Positions 8,763-16,859 of a DNA stretch of 64,000 nt are shown one piece after another. The stretch is taken from positions 806,001 to 870,000 of the forward strand of contig NZ_LT907842.1 of the NCBI RefSeq assembly GCF_900215245.1, in the 5' to 3' direction. The number at the start of each line of letters is the position of its first letter. The stretch's first letter is position 1. Origin of the DNA: Pseudomonas fluorescens. Lineage in GTDB: Bacteria; Pseudomonadota; Gammaproteobacteria; Pseudomonadales; Pseudomonadaceae. Position numbers and translations under genes: made by a program. The notes under the pieces were generated by a model, which was given only the letters and a program-made list of their open reading frames with translations, had not been told where the DNA came from and did not search any database.

Positions 8763-8790
8763 ATAACATAACGGCATGACAGTTTGTAAA
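8763..8790 (-). promoter_or_regulatory. Candidate sigma70 promoter of the minus-strand antiporter gene
   Basis: On the minus strand, TTTACA (8790-8785) and TGTTAT (8768-8763) are 16 bases apart, about 100 bases before the start at 8657. The match is five of six and four of six. Confidence 0.35.
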
Positions 8791-9029
8791 GTTTAGGTTT
8801 ATTTAAAATTTAAACACGCCGACCTTTGGCCTGCCATTTAGCGCGTTTTCCGGCATTAAGTGGAAAAGTTTGCACATTCTGCAAAACGGACTAGCTTCAA
8901 ACGTCCACGCCATGGGCCAAATCATTATTCATAACAGAGAGACCGCTCTAGAAAGCGTCTTTCCGAGCATACACCTGCTCAGGCGTTTCCTCCTTAAGTC
9001 ATTAATTCACAATGGAATGTGCCAATGAC

Positions 9030-9071
9030 GTGATCTAAGTCAGCTGTTTGATCAGCGCACAGATTTATTCT
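9030..9071 (+). promoter_or_regulatory. ANR (FNR-type) box and -10 of arcDABC
   Basis: GTGATCTAAGTCAG at 9030-9043 fits the TTGAT-N4-GTCAA pattern bound by ANR, with the core TGAT-N4-GTCA intact. A -10-like TATTCT at 9066-9071 puts the likely start near 9078, which leaves the box centred near -41.5, the class II activation position. ANR control of the arc operon under low oxygen is established in P. aeruginosa. Confidence 0.72.
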
Positions 9072-9104
9072 GTGGTCTCTCTTCTCCTGCATTGGAGTCA
9101 CGCA

Positions 9105-10532
9105 ATGTCTGACACTCCCGGAAAACTCCGATTAGGCGCACTGGTCGCACTGGTCGTGGGCTCAATGATTGGTGGCGGAATTTTCTCTCTGCCGCAAAAC
9201 ATGGCGGCCAGTGCCGATGTCGGCGCGGTGTTGATCGGCTGGGTAATTACCGCCATCGGCATGCTGACCCTCGCGTTCGTGTTCCAGACCCTGGCCAATC
9301 GCAAGCCTGACCTCGACGGCGGGGTGTATGCCTATGCCAAGGCCGGTTTCGGCGACTACATGGGTTTCTCGTCCGCCTGGGGCTACTGGATCAGCGCCTG
9401 GCTGGGCAACGTCGGTTACTTCGTGTTGCTGTTCAGCACCCTCGGTTACTTCTTCCCGATCTTCGGTGAAGGCAATACCCCGGCAGCCGTGATTGGCGCC
9501 TCGGTGTTGTTGTGGGCCGTGCACTTTCTGGTACTGCGCGGCATCAAGGAAGCGGCGTTCATCAACCTGGTGACCACCGTCGCCAAAGTGGTGCCGCTGG
9601 TGCTGTTCGTGTTGATCGCTGTGTTCGCGTTCAAGCTGGACATTTTCACCGCCGACATCTGGGGCCTGAAAAACCCGGACCTGGGCAGCGTGATGAACCA
9701 GGTGCGCAACATGATGCTGGTCACCGTGTGGGTGTTCATTGGCATTGAAGGCGCGAGCATCTTCTCGGCGCGAGCCGAAAAACGCACCGACGTCGGCAAG
9801 GCCACCGTGATCGGTTTTATCACCGTGCTGCTGTTCCTGATGCTGGTGAACGTACTGTCCCTGGGGATCATGACCCAACCGGAACTGGCCAAGCTGCAGA
9901 ACCCGTCGATGGCCGCCGTGCTGGAGCATGTGGTGGGCCACTGGGGCGCGGTGCTGATCAGCGTCGGCCTGGTGATTTCCCTGCTGGGTGCCCTGCTGTC
10001 GTGGGTGCTGCTGTGTGCGGAAATCATGTTCGCCGCCGCCAAAGACCACACCATGCCGGCCTTCCTGCGTAAGGAAAACGCCAACCATGTGCCGGCCAAC
10101 GCCCTGTGGCTGACCAACGCCATGGTGCAGATTTTCCTGGTGATCACGCTGTTTTCCGCCAGCACCTACCTGTCACTGATCTACCTCGCCACCTCAATGA
10201 TCCTGGTGCCTTACCTGTGGTCGGCGGCGTACGCCCTGCTGCTGGCAGTACGCGGCGAGACTTACGAAAACGCCCTGCGCGAACGCAAGAAAGACCTGTT
10301 CATCGGCGCTATCGCGTTGATCTACGCGGTCTGGCTGCTCTACGCCGGTGGCACCAAGTACCTGCTGCTTTCTGCCCTGCTGTATGCCCCCGGCGTGATC
10401 CTGTTCGCCAAGGCCAAGCATGAGCTGGGCAAACCGATTTTCACCAACGTCGAGAAGCTGATATTCGCCGCGGTAGTCGTTGGCGCCCTGGTGGCAGCCT
10501 ACGGGCTCTACGCCGGCTTCCTGACACTGTAA
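9105..10532 (+). CDS. arcD: Arginine/ornithine antiporter
   Basis: A 475-residue inner-membrane APC-superfamily antiporter with the [17 protein letters not shown] opening and about 12-13 membrane helices. It takes up arginine in exchange for ornithine, which drives the arginine deiminase route without energy cost. It is the first gene of arcDABC, 23 bases before arcA, and is preceded by an ANR-type box. ATG 9105 with TGGAG upstream is preferred; an in-frame extension to 9048 would run through the promoter. A close paralogue lies divergently at 7230-8657. Confidence 0.93.
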   Translation: MSDTPGKLRLGALVALVVGSMIGGGIFSLPQNMAASADVGAVLIGWVITAIGMLTLAFVFQTLANRKPDLDGGVYAYAKAGFGDYMGFSSAWGYWISAWLGNVGYFVLLFSTLGYFFPIFGEGNTPAAVIGASVLLWAVHFLVLRGIKEAAFINLVTTVAKVVPLVLFVLIAVFAFKLDIFTADIWGLKNPDLGSVMNQVRNMMLVTVWVFIGIEGASIFSARAEKRTDVGKATVIGFITVLLFLMLVNVLSLGIMTQPELAKLQNPSMAAVLEHVVGHWGAVLISVGLVISLLGALLSWVLLCAEIMFAAAKDHTMPAFLRKENANHVPANALWLTNAMVQIFLVITLFSASTYLSLIYLATSMILVPYLWSAAYALLLAVRGETYENALRERKKDLFIGAIALIYAVWLLYAGGTKYLLLSALLYAPGVILFAKAKHELGKPIFTNVEKLIFAAVVVGALVAAYGLYAGFLTL

Positions 10533-10555
10533 TTGTTCTCACTGGAGGATCTGTA

Positions 10556-11812
10556 ATGACCACGGAAAAAGTGAAGTACGGCGTACATTCCGAAGCCGGC
10601 AAACTGCGTAAAGTCATGGTGTGCTCCCCAGGTTTGGCCCACCAGCGGCTGACCCCCAACAACTGCGATGAACTGCTGTTCGATGACGTGCTGTGGGTCG
10701 CCCAGGCCAAGCGCGACCATTTCGACTTCGTCACCAAAATGCGCGAGCGGGACATTGATGTGCTGGAAATGCACAACCTGCTGACCGATATCGTCACCAT
10801 TCCCGAAGCGCTGGACTGGATCCTTGAACGCAAGATCACCGCAAATACAGTTGGCCTGGGTTTGATCGATGAAGTCAGCGCCTGGCTGCGCAGCCTGGAG
10901 CCGCGCAAAATCAGCGAATTCCTGATTGGTGGCGTGTCGGCCGATGACCTGCCAAACAGCTTCGGTGGCAAGACCATCGAGATGTTCCGCGACTTTCTCG
11001 GCCACGCAAGCTTCATTCTGCCGCCGCTGCCGAACACGCAGTTCACCCGCGACACGACCTGCTGGATCTACGGCGGCGTAACGCTGAACCCGATGTACTG
11101 GCCGGCGCGACGCCAGGAAACCCTGCTGGCCTCCGCCATCTACAAATTCCACCCTGAGTTCACCAACGCAGACTTCCAGATCTGGTACGGCGACCCCGAT
11201 CAGGAACACGGTGCCGCCACGCTGGAAGGCGGCGACGTCATGCCGATTGGCAATGGTGTCGTGCTGATCGGCATGGGTGAACGTTCGTCCCACCAGGCGA
11301 TTGGCCAACTGGCGCGTAACCTGTTCAAAAACAACGCCGTGGAACGCGTGATCGTTGCCGGCCTGCCGAAATCCCGCGCTGCCATGCACCTGGACACCGT
11401 GTTCAGCTTCTGCGACCGCGACCTGGTCACCATCTTCCCCGAAGTGGTCAACCAGATCATTCCCTTCACCCTGCGCCCCGATGACAGCAAGCCGCACGGC
11501 ATCGATATCCAACGGGAGAAAACCAACTTCCTCGAAACCGTCGCCGCAGCGCTCAACCTCAAGGCGCTGCGTGTGGTCGAGACCGGCGGCAACAGCTTCG
11601 CCGCCGAGCGCGAGCAGTGGGATGACGGCAACAACGTGGTGGCCCTGGAGCCTGGCGTGGTGATCGGTTACGACCGCAACACCTACACCAACACCCTGTT
11701 GCGCAAGGCCGGTGTGGAAGTCATCACCATCAGCGCCGGTGAACTCGGCCGCGGCCGTGGCGGCGGCCACTGCATGACCTGCCCGATCATCCGCGACCCC
11801 ATCGACTATTGA
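10556..11812 (+). CDS. arcA: Arginine deiminase
   Basis: A 418-residue guanidino-group hydrolase that converts arginine to citrulline and ammonia. It has the expected length, the N-terminal [14 protein letters not shown], the EGGD motif and catalytic Cys406 in GGGHCMTCP near the C-terminus, the same number as in the P. aeruginosa enzyme. It is the second gene of arcDABC, with GGAGG before its ATG. A 10-bp hairpin follows it, before arcB. Confidence 0.97.
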   Translation: MTTEKVKYGVHSEAGKLRKVMVCSPGLAHQRLTPNNCDELLFDDVLWVAQAKRDHFDFVTKMRERDIDVLEMHNLLTDIVTIPEALDWILERKITANTVGLGLIDEVSAWLRSLEPRKISEFLIGGVSADDLPNSFGGKTIEMFRDFLGHASFILPPLPNTQFTRDTTCWIYGGVTLNPMYWPARRQETLLASAIYKFHPEFTNADFQIWYGDPDQEHGAATLEGGDVMPIGNGVVLIGMGERSSHQAIGQLARNLFKNNAVERVIVAGLPKSRAAMHLDTVFSFCDRDLVTIFPEVVNQIIPFTLRPDDSKPHGIDIQREKTNFLETVAAALNLKALRVVETGGNSFAAEREQWDDGNNVVALEPGVVIGYDRNTYTNTLLRKAGVEVITISAGELGRGRGGGHCMTCPIIRDPIDY

Positions 11813-11823
11813 TTTTTTGGCCT

Positions 11824-11850
11824 TGGCCGCTGCTTATCCAGCAGCGGCCA
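11824..11850 (+). other. Intercistronic hairpin between arcA and arcB
   Basis: A 10-bp perfect stem TGGCCGCTGC/GCAGCGGCCA with a seven-base loop lies 11 bases after arcA, with no U-run downstream. Its position suits mRNA processing or 3' protection of an arcDA segment, which is known for the arc mRNA of P. aeruginosa. Confidence 0.55.
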
Positions 11851-11881
11851 GGGGGATAACCGAAACCTAAGGAGATCCATC

Positions 11882-12892
11882 ATGGCTTTTAACATGCGCA
11901 ACCGCAGCCTGCTCTCGCTGATGCACCACACCACTCGCGAGCTCAACTACCTGCTGGACCTGTCCCGCGACCTCAAGCGCGCCAAATACACCGGCACCGA
12001 GCGTCCGCACCTGCAGGGCAAAAACATCGCGCTGATCTTCGAAAAAACCTCGACCCGCACCCGCTGCGCATTCGAAGTGGCGGCCCATGACCAGGGTGCC
12101 CACGTCACCTATATCGACCCGGTGTCGTCGCAAATCGGCCACAAAGAAAGCATGAAAGACACCGCCCGCGTCTTGGGCCGCATGTTCGATGCCATCGAGT
12201 ACCGTGGTTTCGAGCAGGAAATCGTCGAAGAGCTGGCCAAGTTCGCCGGCGTGCCGGTGTTCAACGGCCTTACCGCCGAATTCCACCCGACCCAAATGAT
12301 CGCCGACACCCTGACCATGCGCGAACACAGCGACAAGCCGTTGCATGACATCAGCTACGCCTACCTGGGCGACGCCCGTTACAACATGGGCAATTCGCTG
12401 CTGATGATCGGCGCCAAGCTGGGCATGGACGTGCGCATCGGCGCGCCGAAAGCGCTGTGGCCGCATGAAGATTTCATCAAGCAGTGCCAGGCGTTTGCCG
12501 AAGAAAGCGGCGCACGCATCACCATCACCGAGGACCCGAAAGAGGCGGTCAAAGGCGTCGACTTCATCCACACCGATATCTGGGTGTCCATGGGCGAGCC
12601 GGTGGAAGCGTGGGACGAGCGTATCGAGCAACTGCTGCCGTACCAGGTCAACGCCAAGATGATGAAGGCCTCGGGCAACCCTCGCGTGAAGTTCATGCAC
12701 TGCTTGCCGGCGTTCCATAACAGCGAAACCAAAGTCGGCAAGGACATCGCCGCGCGCTACCCGAACCTGGCCAATGGCGTTGAAGTGACCGAGGAGGTGT
12801 TCGAGTCGCCAGCCAACATCGCGTTTGAGCAGGCGGAAAACCGCATGCACACCATCAAGGCGATCCTGGTGTCGGCGCTCGCGGATATCTAA
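11882..12892 (+). CDS. arcB: Catabolic ornithine carbamoyltransferase
   Basis: A 336-residue carbamoyltransferase that splits citrulline by phosphate into ornithine and carbamoyl phosphate in the deiminase pathway. The carbamoyl-phosphate site STRTR is at 57-61, HPTQ near residue 139 and the ornithine-side HCLPAFH near 277. The length and place in the operon mark it as the catabolic rather than the biosynthetic (ArgF, about 305 residues) enzyme. The start has a good AGGAG site. Confidence 0.96.
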   Translation: MAFNMRNRSLLSLMHHTTRELNYLLDLSRDLKRAKYTGTERPHLQGKNIALIFEKTSTRTRCAFEVAAHDQGAHVTYIDPVSSQIGHKESMKDTARVLGRMFDAIEYRGFEQEIVEELAKFAGVPVFNGLTAEFHPTQMIADTLTMREHSDKPLHDISYAYLGDARYNMGNSLLMIGAKLGMDVRIGAPKALWPHEDFIKQCQAFAEESGARITITEDPKEAVKGVDFIHTDIWVSMGEPVEAWDERIEQLLPYQVNAKMMKASGNPRVKFMHCLPAFHNSETKVGKDIAARYPNLANGVEVTEEVFESPANIAFEQAENRMHTIKAILVSALADI

Positions 12893-12926
12893 TCCAACAC
12901 CGCTCCCACTGTCGGAACACAGCCAA

Positions 12927-13017
12927 TGTGGGAGCGGGCTTGCTCGCGAAAGCGGCGTGTCAGTCAGCCTCTGTATCAACTGATCCACCCTATTCGCGAG
13001 CACGCCCGCCCCCACAT
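12927..13017. repeat. REPIN between arcB and arcC
   Basis: An inverted pair of REP units (GTGGGAGCGGGCTTGCTCGC at the left; TTCGCGAGCACGCCCGC at the right, slightly diverged) lies inside the arc operon, in the 169-base gap between arcB and arcC. In RNA it would fold into a long hairpin. Confidence 0.85.
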
Positions 13018-13061
13018 GTTGTCCTGTGTTCACAACGATGATTTTCAGAAGGACATTTATT

Positions 13062-13991
13062 ATGCGTATCGTCGTTGCACTGGGCGGTAACGCCCTGCTC
13101 CGCCGTGGTGAACCCATGACCGCGGACAACCAACGCGCCAATATCCGAATCGCCACCGAACAGATCGCCAAGATTTACCCCGGCAACGAGCTGGTGATCG
13201 CTCACGGCAATGGCCCGCAGGTCGGCCTGCTGTCGTTGCAGGCGGCGGCCTACACCCAGGTTTCGCCTTACCCGCTGGACGTGCTGGGCGCTGAGACCGA
13301 AGGCATGATCGGCTACATCATCGAACAGGAATTGGGCAACCTGCTGGATTTCGAAGTGCCGTTTGCCACGCTGCTCACCCAAGTAGAAGTGGACCCCAAC
13401 GACCCGGCCTTCAAGAACCCCACCAAGCCTATCGGCCCGGTCTACTCCAAAGCCGACGCCGAAAAGCTCGCCGCCGAAAAAGGCTGGGCCATTGCCCCCG
13501 ATGGCGATAAATACCGCCGCGTGGTGGCGAGCCCGCGCCCGAAACACATCTTCGAAATTCGCCCGATCAAGTGGTTGCTGGAAAAAAGCGCCATCGTGAT
13601 CTGCGCCGGTGGCGGCGGGATTCCAACGATGTATGGCGAAGACGGCAAACTGCGCGGCATTGAAGCTGTCATCGACAAAGACCTGTGTTCCTCGCTATTG
13701 GCCGCGCAACTGGACGCCGATTTGCTGGTGATCGCCACCGACGTCAACGCGGCCTTTATCGACTACGGCAAGCCAACCCAGAAGGCCATCGCCCAGGCTC
13801 ACCCTGACGAAATGGAAAAACTCGGCTTCGCCGCCGGCTCCATGGGGCCGAAGGTGCAAGCGGCCTGTGAGTTCGCCCGCCAGACTGGCAAAACCGCCGT
13901 CATCGGTTCACTCTCGGACATCGAAGCCATCGTCCAGGGCCGCGCCGGCACACGCATCAGCACGGCCAAACCCGGGATCAGTTACCTGTGA
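13062..13991 (+). CDS. arcC: Carbamate kinase
   Basis: A 309-residue amino-acid-kinase family enzyme that uses carbamoyl phosphate to make ATP, ammonia and CO2, the energy-yielding step of arginine fermentation. The start [13 protein letters not shown] and the GGGGIP loop (about residues 183-188) are typical. ATG 13062 with AAGGAC upstream is chosen; an extension to 13026 lacks similarity. It is separated from arcB by a REPIN, which may lower or uncouple its expression. Confidence 0.95.
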   Translation: MRIVVALGGNALLRRGEPMTADNQRANIRIATEQIAKIYPGNELVIAHGNGPQVGLLSLQAAAYTQVSPYPLDVLGAETEGMIGYIIEQELGNLLDFEVPFATLLTQVEVDPNDPAFKNPTKPIGPVYSKADAEKLAAEKGWAIAPDGDKYRRVVASPRPKHIFEIRPIKWLLEKSAIVICAGGGGIPTMYGEDGKLRGIEAVIDKDLCSSLLAAQLDADLLVIATDVNAAFIDYGKPTQKAIAQAHPDEMEKLGFAAGSMGPKVQAACEFARQTGKTAVIGSLSDIEAIVQGRAGTRISTAKPGISYL

Positions 13992-14009
13992 AGTAGAGGA
14001 GAAATGCCT

Positions 14010-14372
14010 ATGGCCACCTTTGAACCTGGTCACCTGCACATCGAACGCCACGCGCTCAACAAGGACGACTACAGCTACAACCTGTGCATCGACTACGAGG
14101 TCAGCCAGGATCCAGAGGAAGGCAAGGGAATGCTCTTCAAGATGCACGGCTCGGTACAAGGCAAGGAGCTCAAGGAGGAGTTCTTTCTGCCCAAGGATCA
14201 GGCCTTCGACTTTGCCCGGCATGCGATGAACATCGCGCAGAAATATGGAATGCCGAAGGTTGCGACGCTCAATGGCACCATGCATAAACAGTACGATTTG
14301 ATGTTTGAAGATGTGCGGCATCAGCTGGATGTGAAGGCGGGAGACCCCATCAAGCCTGAGCACCTGGGCTAA
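14010..14372 (+). CDS. DUF5064 family protein
   Basis: A 120-residue acidic soluble protein (FEPGHLHIERHALNKDDYSY at the start), recognisable as the Pseudomonas-restricted DUF5064 family, whose function is unknown. It lies 18 bases after arcC and is likely co-transcribed, so it may be made under the same low-oxygen or arginine conditions. Two in-frame ATGs (14004 and 14010) are possible; GGAG at 13998-14001 is better spaced for 14010. No signal peptide or membrane segment is seen. Confidence 0.72.
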   Translation: MATFEPGHLHIERHALNKDDYSYNLCIDYEVSQDPEEGKGMLFKMHGSVQGKELKEEFFLPKDQAFDFARHAMNIAQKYGMPKVATLNGTMHKQYDLMFEDVRHQLDVKAGDPIKPEHLG

Positions 14373-14396
14373 GCCCCTTGCACTGCCCCCCCCTGA

Positions 14397-14488
14397 ATGT
14401 GGGAGGGGGCTTGCTCCCGATTGCGCTGGTTCAGTCACCCGTTGTGTCAGCTGACACAGCGTATTCGCGAGCAAGCCCGCTCCCACAT
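14397..14488. repeat. REPIN upstream of gcsR
   Basis: An inverted REP pair (GTGGGAGGGGGCTTGCTCCC left; GCGAGCAAGCCCGCTCCCAC right). Its middle has a 16-base perfect palindrome, TGTGTCAGCTGACACA, at 14443-14458. It is a near copy, in reverse orientation, of the REPIN at 16078-16169. Confidence 0.88.
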
Positions 14489-14552
14489 TTTGATCTCCAT
14501 CAACGCCAAGGCATACTGGCCACCCTCCGCACTCCAGAATCAAGATCCACCC

Positions 14553-16061
14553 ATGCGTATCCACGTCAGCTTCATCGACCGCGTCGGCATTACCCAGGAA
14601 GTCCTGGCCCTGCTCGGTGGGCGCAATCTCAACCTGGATGCGGTGGAGATGGTGCCGCCCAACGTCTATATCGATGCGCCGACCCTCAGCGCCGAGGTGC
14701 TGGAAGAACTGCGCGACGCGTTGTTCAGCGTGCACGGGGTCCAAGCGGTCACCGTGGTGGATATCCTCCCCGGCCAACGCCGCCACCTGCAACTCGATGC
14801 CCTGCTGGCCGCCATGACCGACCCGGTGCTGGCCCTGGACAGCGCGGGCAAGATCCTGCTGGCCAACCCGGCGCTGATCGCCCTGTACGGTCGCGAGCCG
14901 GCCGGGGAAAGCATCAGCGAACTGTTCAACGACCCGGCGCTGCTGGACACCTTGCTGGAGCAAGGCTTTCGCCTGCCGCTGCGCGAGATCAGCGTCAACG
15001 GTCAGACCTTGCTGCTCGATGCCACGCCGATCACCGACGCCGGCGCCCTGCTCACCCTGTACCCACCCAACCGGATCGGCGAACAGTTGTCGGCGCTGCA
15101 CCACGACCATGCCGAAGGGTTTGATGCGCTGTTGGGCGAGTCACCAGCAATTCGCACCCTGAAGGCGCGCGCGCAACGGGTGGCGGCGTTGGATGCCCCG
15201 CTGTTGATCCAGGGCGAAACCGGCACCGGCAAAGAGCTGGTGGCACGTGCCTGCCACGCCATCAGCGCCCGCCACAGTGCGCCGTTCCTGGCCCTGAACT
15301 GCGCGGCGTTACCGGAAAACCTCGCCGAGAGCGAGCTGTTCGGTTATGCCCCGGGTGCCTTTACCGGGGCGCAACGGGGTGGCAAACCGGGGCTGATGGA
15401 ACTGGCCAACCAGGGCACCGTGTTCCTGGATGAAATCGGCGAAATGTCGCCGTACTTGCAGGCCAAGCTGCTGCGGTTTCTCAACGATGGCAGCTTTCGC
15501 CGCGTGGGCGGTGACCGCGAAGTGAAGGTCAATGTGCGCATTCTCAGCGCCACCCACCGCGACCTGGAAAAGATGGTCAGCGAGGGCACCTTTCGCGAAG
15601 ACCTGTTCTACCGCCTCAATGTGCTCAACGTCGAAGTGCCGCCGCTGCGTGAACGCGGCCAGGACATTCTGCTGCTCGCCCGCTACTTCATGCAGCAGGC
15701 CTGCGCACAGATTCAGCGCCCTGTGTGCCGCCTGGCACCCGGCACTTACCCGGCGCTGTTGGGCAACCGCTGGCCAGGCAATGTGCGCCAGTTGCAGAAC
15801 GTGATCTTCCGCGCCGCCGCCATCTGCGAAAGCAGCCTGGTAGACATCGGCGACCTGGACATCGCCGGCACCTCGGTGGCCCGCCAAAACGACGCCGAGG
15901 TCGACAGCCTGGAACAGGCAGTGGAAGACTTCGAACGCAGCCTGCTCGAAAAGCTTTACGCCAGCTACCCCTCGACCCGCCAACTGGCCAGCCGCCTGCA
16001 AACCTCTCATACCGCCATTGCCCATCGACTGCGCAAATACGGCATCCCCAACAAGCCCTGA
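14553..16061 (+). CDS. gcsR: TyrR-like sigma54 activator of the glycine cleavage operon (GcsR)
   Basis: A 502-residue enhancer-binding protein: ACT ligand domain (about 1-75), PAS domain (about 80-190), AAA+ domain with Walker A GETGTGKE, the sigma54-contact motif GAFTGA and Walker B VFLDEIGEM, and a TyrR-type C-terminal helix-turn-helix (LASRLQTSHTAIAHRLRKYG). In P. aeruginosa, GcsR (PA2449) senses glycine and activates the adjacent gcv operon. The same gene order here, plus three operator-like boxes and a sigma54 promoter before gcvH, supports the same role. ATG 14553 is chosen because the ACT fold starts there; the longer frame would run through a REPIN. Confidence 0.9.
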   Translation: MRIHVSFIDRVGITQEVLALLGGRNLNLDAVEMVPPNVYIDAPTLSAEVLEELRDALFSVHGVQAVTVVDILPGQRRHLQLDALLAAMTDPVLALDSAGKILLANPALIALYGREPAGESISELFNDPALLDTLLEQGFRLPLREISVNGQTLLLDATPITDAGALLTLYPPNRIGEQLSALHHDHAEGFDALLGESPAIRTLKARAQRVAALDAPLLIQGETGTGKELVARACHAISARHSAPFLALNCAALPENLAESELFGYAPGAFTGAQRGGKPGLMELANQGTVFLDEIGEMSPYLQAKLLRFLNDGSFRRVGGDREVKVNVRILSATHRDLEKMVSEGTFREDLFYRLNVLNVEVPPLRERGQDILLLARYFMQQACAQIQRPVCRLAPGTYPALLGNRWPGNVRQLQNVIFRAAAICESSLVDIGDLDIAGTSVARQNDAEVDSLEQAVEDFERSLLEKLYASYPSTRQLASRLQTSHTAIAHRLRKYGIPNKP

Positions 16062-16077
16062 CGGCACTCGATCTCAA

Positions 16078-16169
16078 TGTGGGAGCGGGCTTGCTCGCGA
16101 ATGCGCCGTGTCAGCTGACACAGCTGGTGACTGAACCACCGCAATCGGGAGCAAGCCCCCTCCCACATT
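16078..16169. repeat. REPIN downstream of gcsR
   Basis: An inverted REP pair (GTGGGAGCGGGCTTGCTCGC left; AGCAAGCCCCCTCCCAC right) that reads as the reverse complement of the REPIN at 14397-14488, so gcsR is bracketed by two inverted copies. Confidence 0.88.
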
Positions 16170-16207
16170 GGACTGCATTGCGAATTTGGTCTGAGAACGA
16201 CATCCGC

Positions 16208-16225
16208 TGTACTGAAAGCGCTACA
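16208..16225. promoter_or_regulatory. GcsR operator-like box 1
   Basis: TGTACTG-N4-CGCTACA, 18 bases, imperfect dyad. It is followed directly by box 2 with a 19-base period. Confidence 0.65.
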
Positions 16226-16226
16226 G

Positions 16227-16244
16227 CGTAACGATATCGCTACA
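16227..16244. promoter_or_regulatory. GcsR operator-like box 2
   Basis: CGTAACG-N4-CGCTACA, 18 bases, sharing its right half exactly with boxes 1 and 3. Confidence 0.65.
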
Positions 16245-16307
16245 ACCCTGTTTTTTGCGCGCCATGCAAGGCTTTGATCCACATAGGCTTTTTTTCGCGC
16301 ACCCAGC

Positions 16308-16325
16308 TGTAGCGAAATCGCTACA
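16308..16325. promoter_or_regulatory. GcsR operator-like box 3
   Basis: TGTAGCG-AAAT-CGCTACA, a perfect 7-4-7 dyad, 64 bases beyond box 2 and 65 bases before the -24 element. This is the best of the three sites. Confidence 0.72.
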
Positions 16326-16389
16326 GCCAGAACACATAACCTCACAACCATTTTTATCAACTCATTGATTTTTAACGACTTAATGAGAT

Positions 16390-16405
16390 TGGCCGCGATA
16401 TTGCT
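16390..16405 (+). promoter_or_regulatory. Sigma54 (-24/-12) promoter of the gcv operon
   Basis: TGGCCGCGATATTGCT has GG and GC exactly ten bases apart and the TTGCT -12 element. It lies 61 bases before gcvH and downstream of the three dyad boxes, as expected for an enhancer-dependent promoter. Confidence 0.8.
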
Positions 16406-16465
16406 AAGCAACTCCTCATTATTCCAATCCCGTCCACCAGACGAATCTGGCCCTGAGGAGTTTCC

Positions 16466-16849
16466 ATGAGCGAGTTGCGTTTCACTGAAGATCACGAATG
16501 GCTGCGCGCCGAAGCCGATGGCAGCGTCACCGTGGGTATCACCGCTTTCGCGCAGAACGCGTTGGGTGATGTGGTTTTCGTGCAACTGCCGGAGTTGCAG
16601 TCCTACGCGAAGGGCGCAGAAGCCTCCACCGTTGAATCGGTCAAGGCCGCAAGCGGCGTCTACATGCCGCTGGACGGCGAAGTCCTCGAAGTCAACGCGC
16701 AACTCGATGGCAGCCCGGAGCTGGTCAACGAAGACCCGACGGGCGAAGGTTGGTTCTTCCGCTTTAAACCCGCCGATGCCGATGCAGTGGCTAAGCTGTT
16801 GGATCAGGATGCGTACGACCGCCTGATCAAAGCCAACGCTGAAGCCTGA
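16466..16849 (+). CDS. gcvH: Glycine cleavage system H protein
   Basis: A 127-residue lipoyl carrier. The lipoylated Lys is at 60 in VESVKAAS. The arm carries the aminomethyl group from the P protein to the T protein. It is the first gene of gcvH-gcvP-sdaA-gcvT, behind a sigma54 promoter, with TGAGGAG before the ATG, 10 bases before gcvP. Pseudomonads often keep a second gcv set elsewhere, so this is probably the GcsR-controlled copy (gcvH2 type). Confidence 0.95.
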   Translation: MSELRFTEDHEWLRAEADGSVTVGITAFAQNALGDVVFVQLPELQSYAKGAEASTVESVKAASGVYMPLDGEVLEVNAQLDGSPELVNEDPTGEGWFFRFKPADADAVAKLLDQDAYDRLIKANAEA

Positions 16850-16859
16850 GGAGCGCGCC

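Larger units (their letters stand above)
8658..9104. other. Divergent antiporter intergenic region
   Basis: 447 bases between the two antiporter genes. It is AT-rich on the left, with an imperfect palindrome around 8809-8827 (GTTTA...TAAAC). It holds a possible sigma70 promoter for the left gene and an ANR box plus -10 for the right gene. An ArgR operator is expected from P. aeruginosa but I could not place one with confidence. No small gene was seen. Confidence 0.6.
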
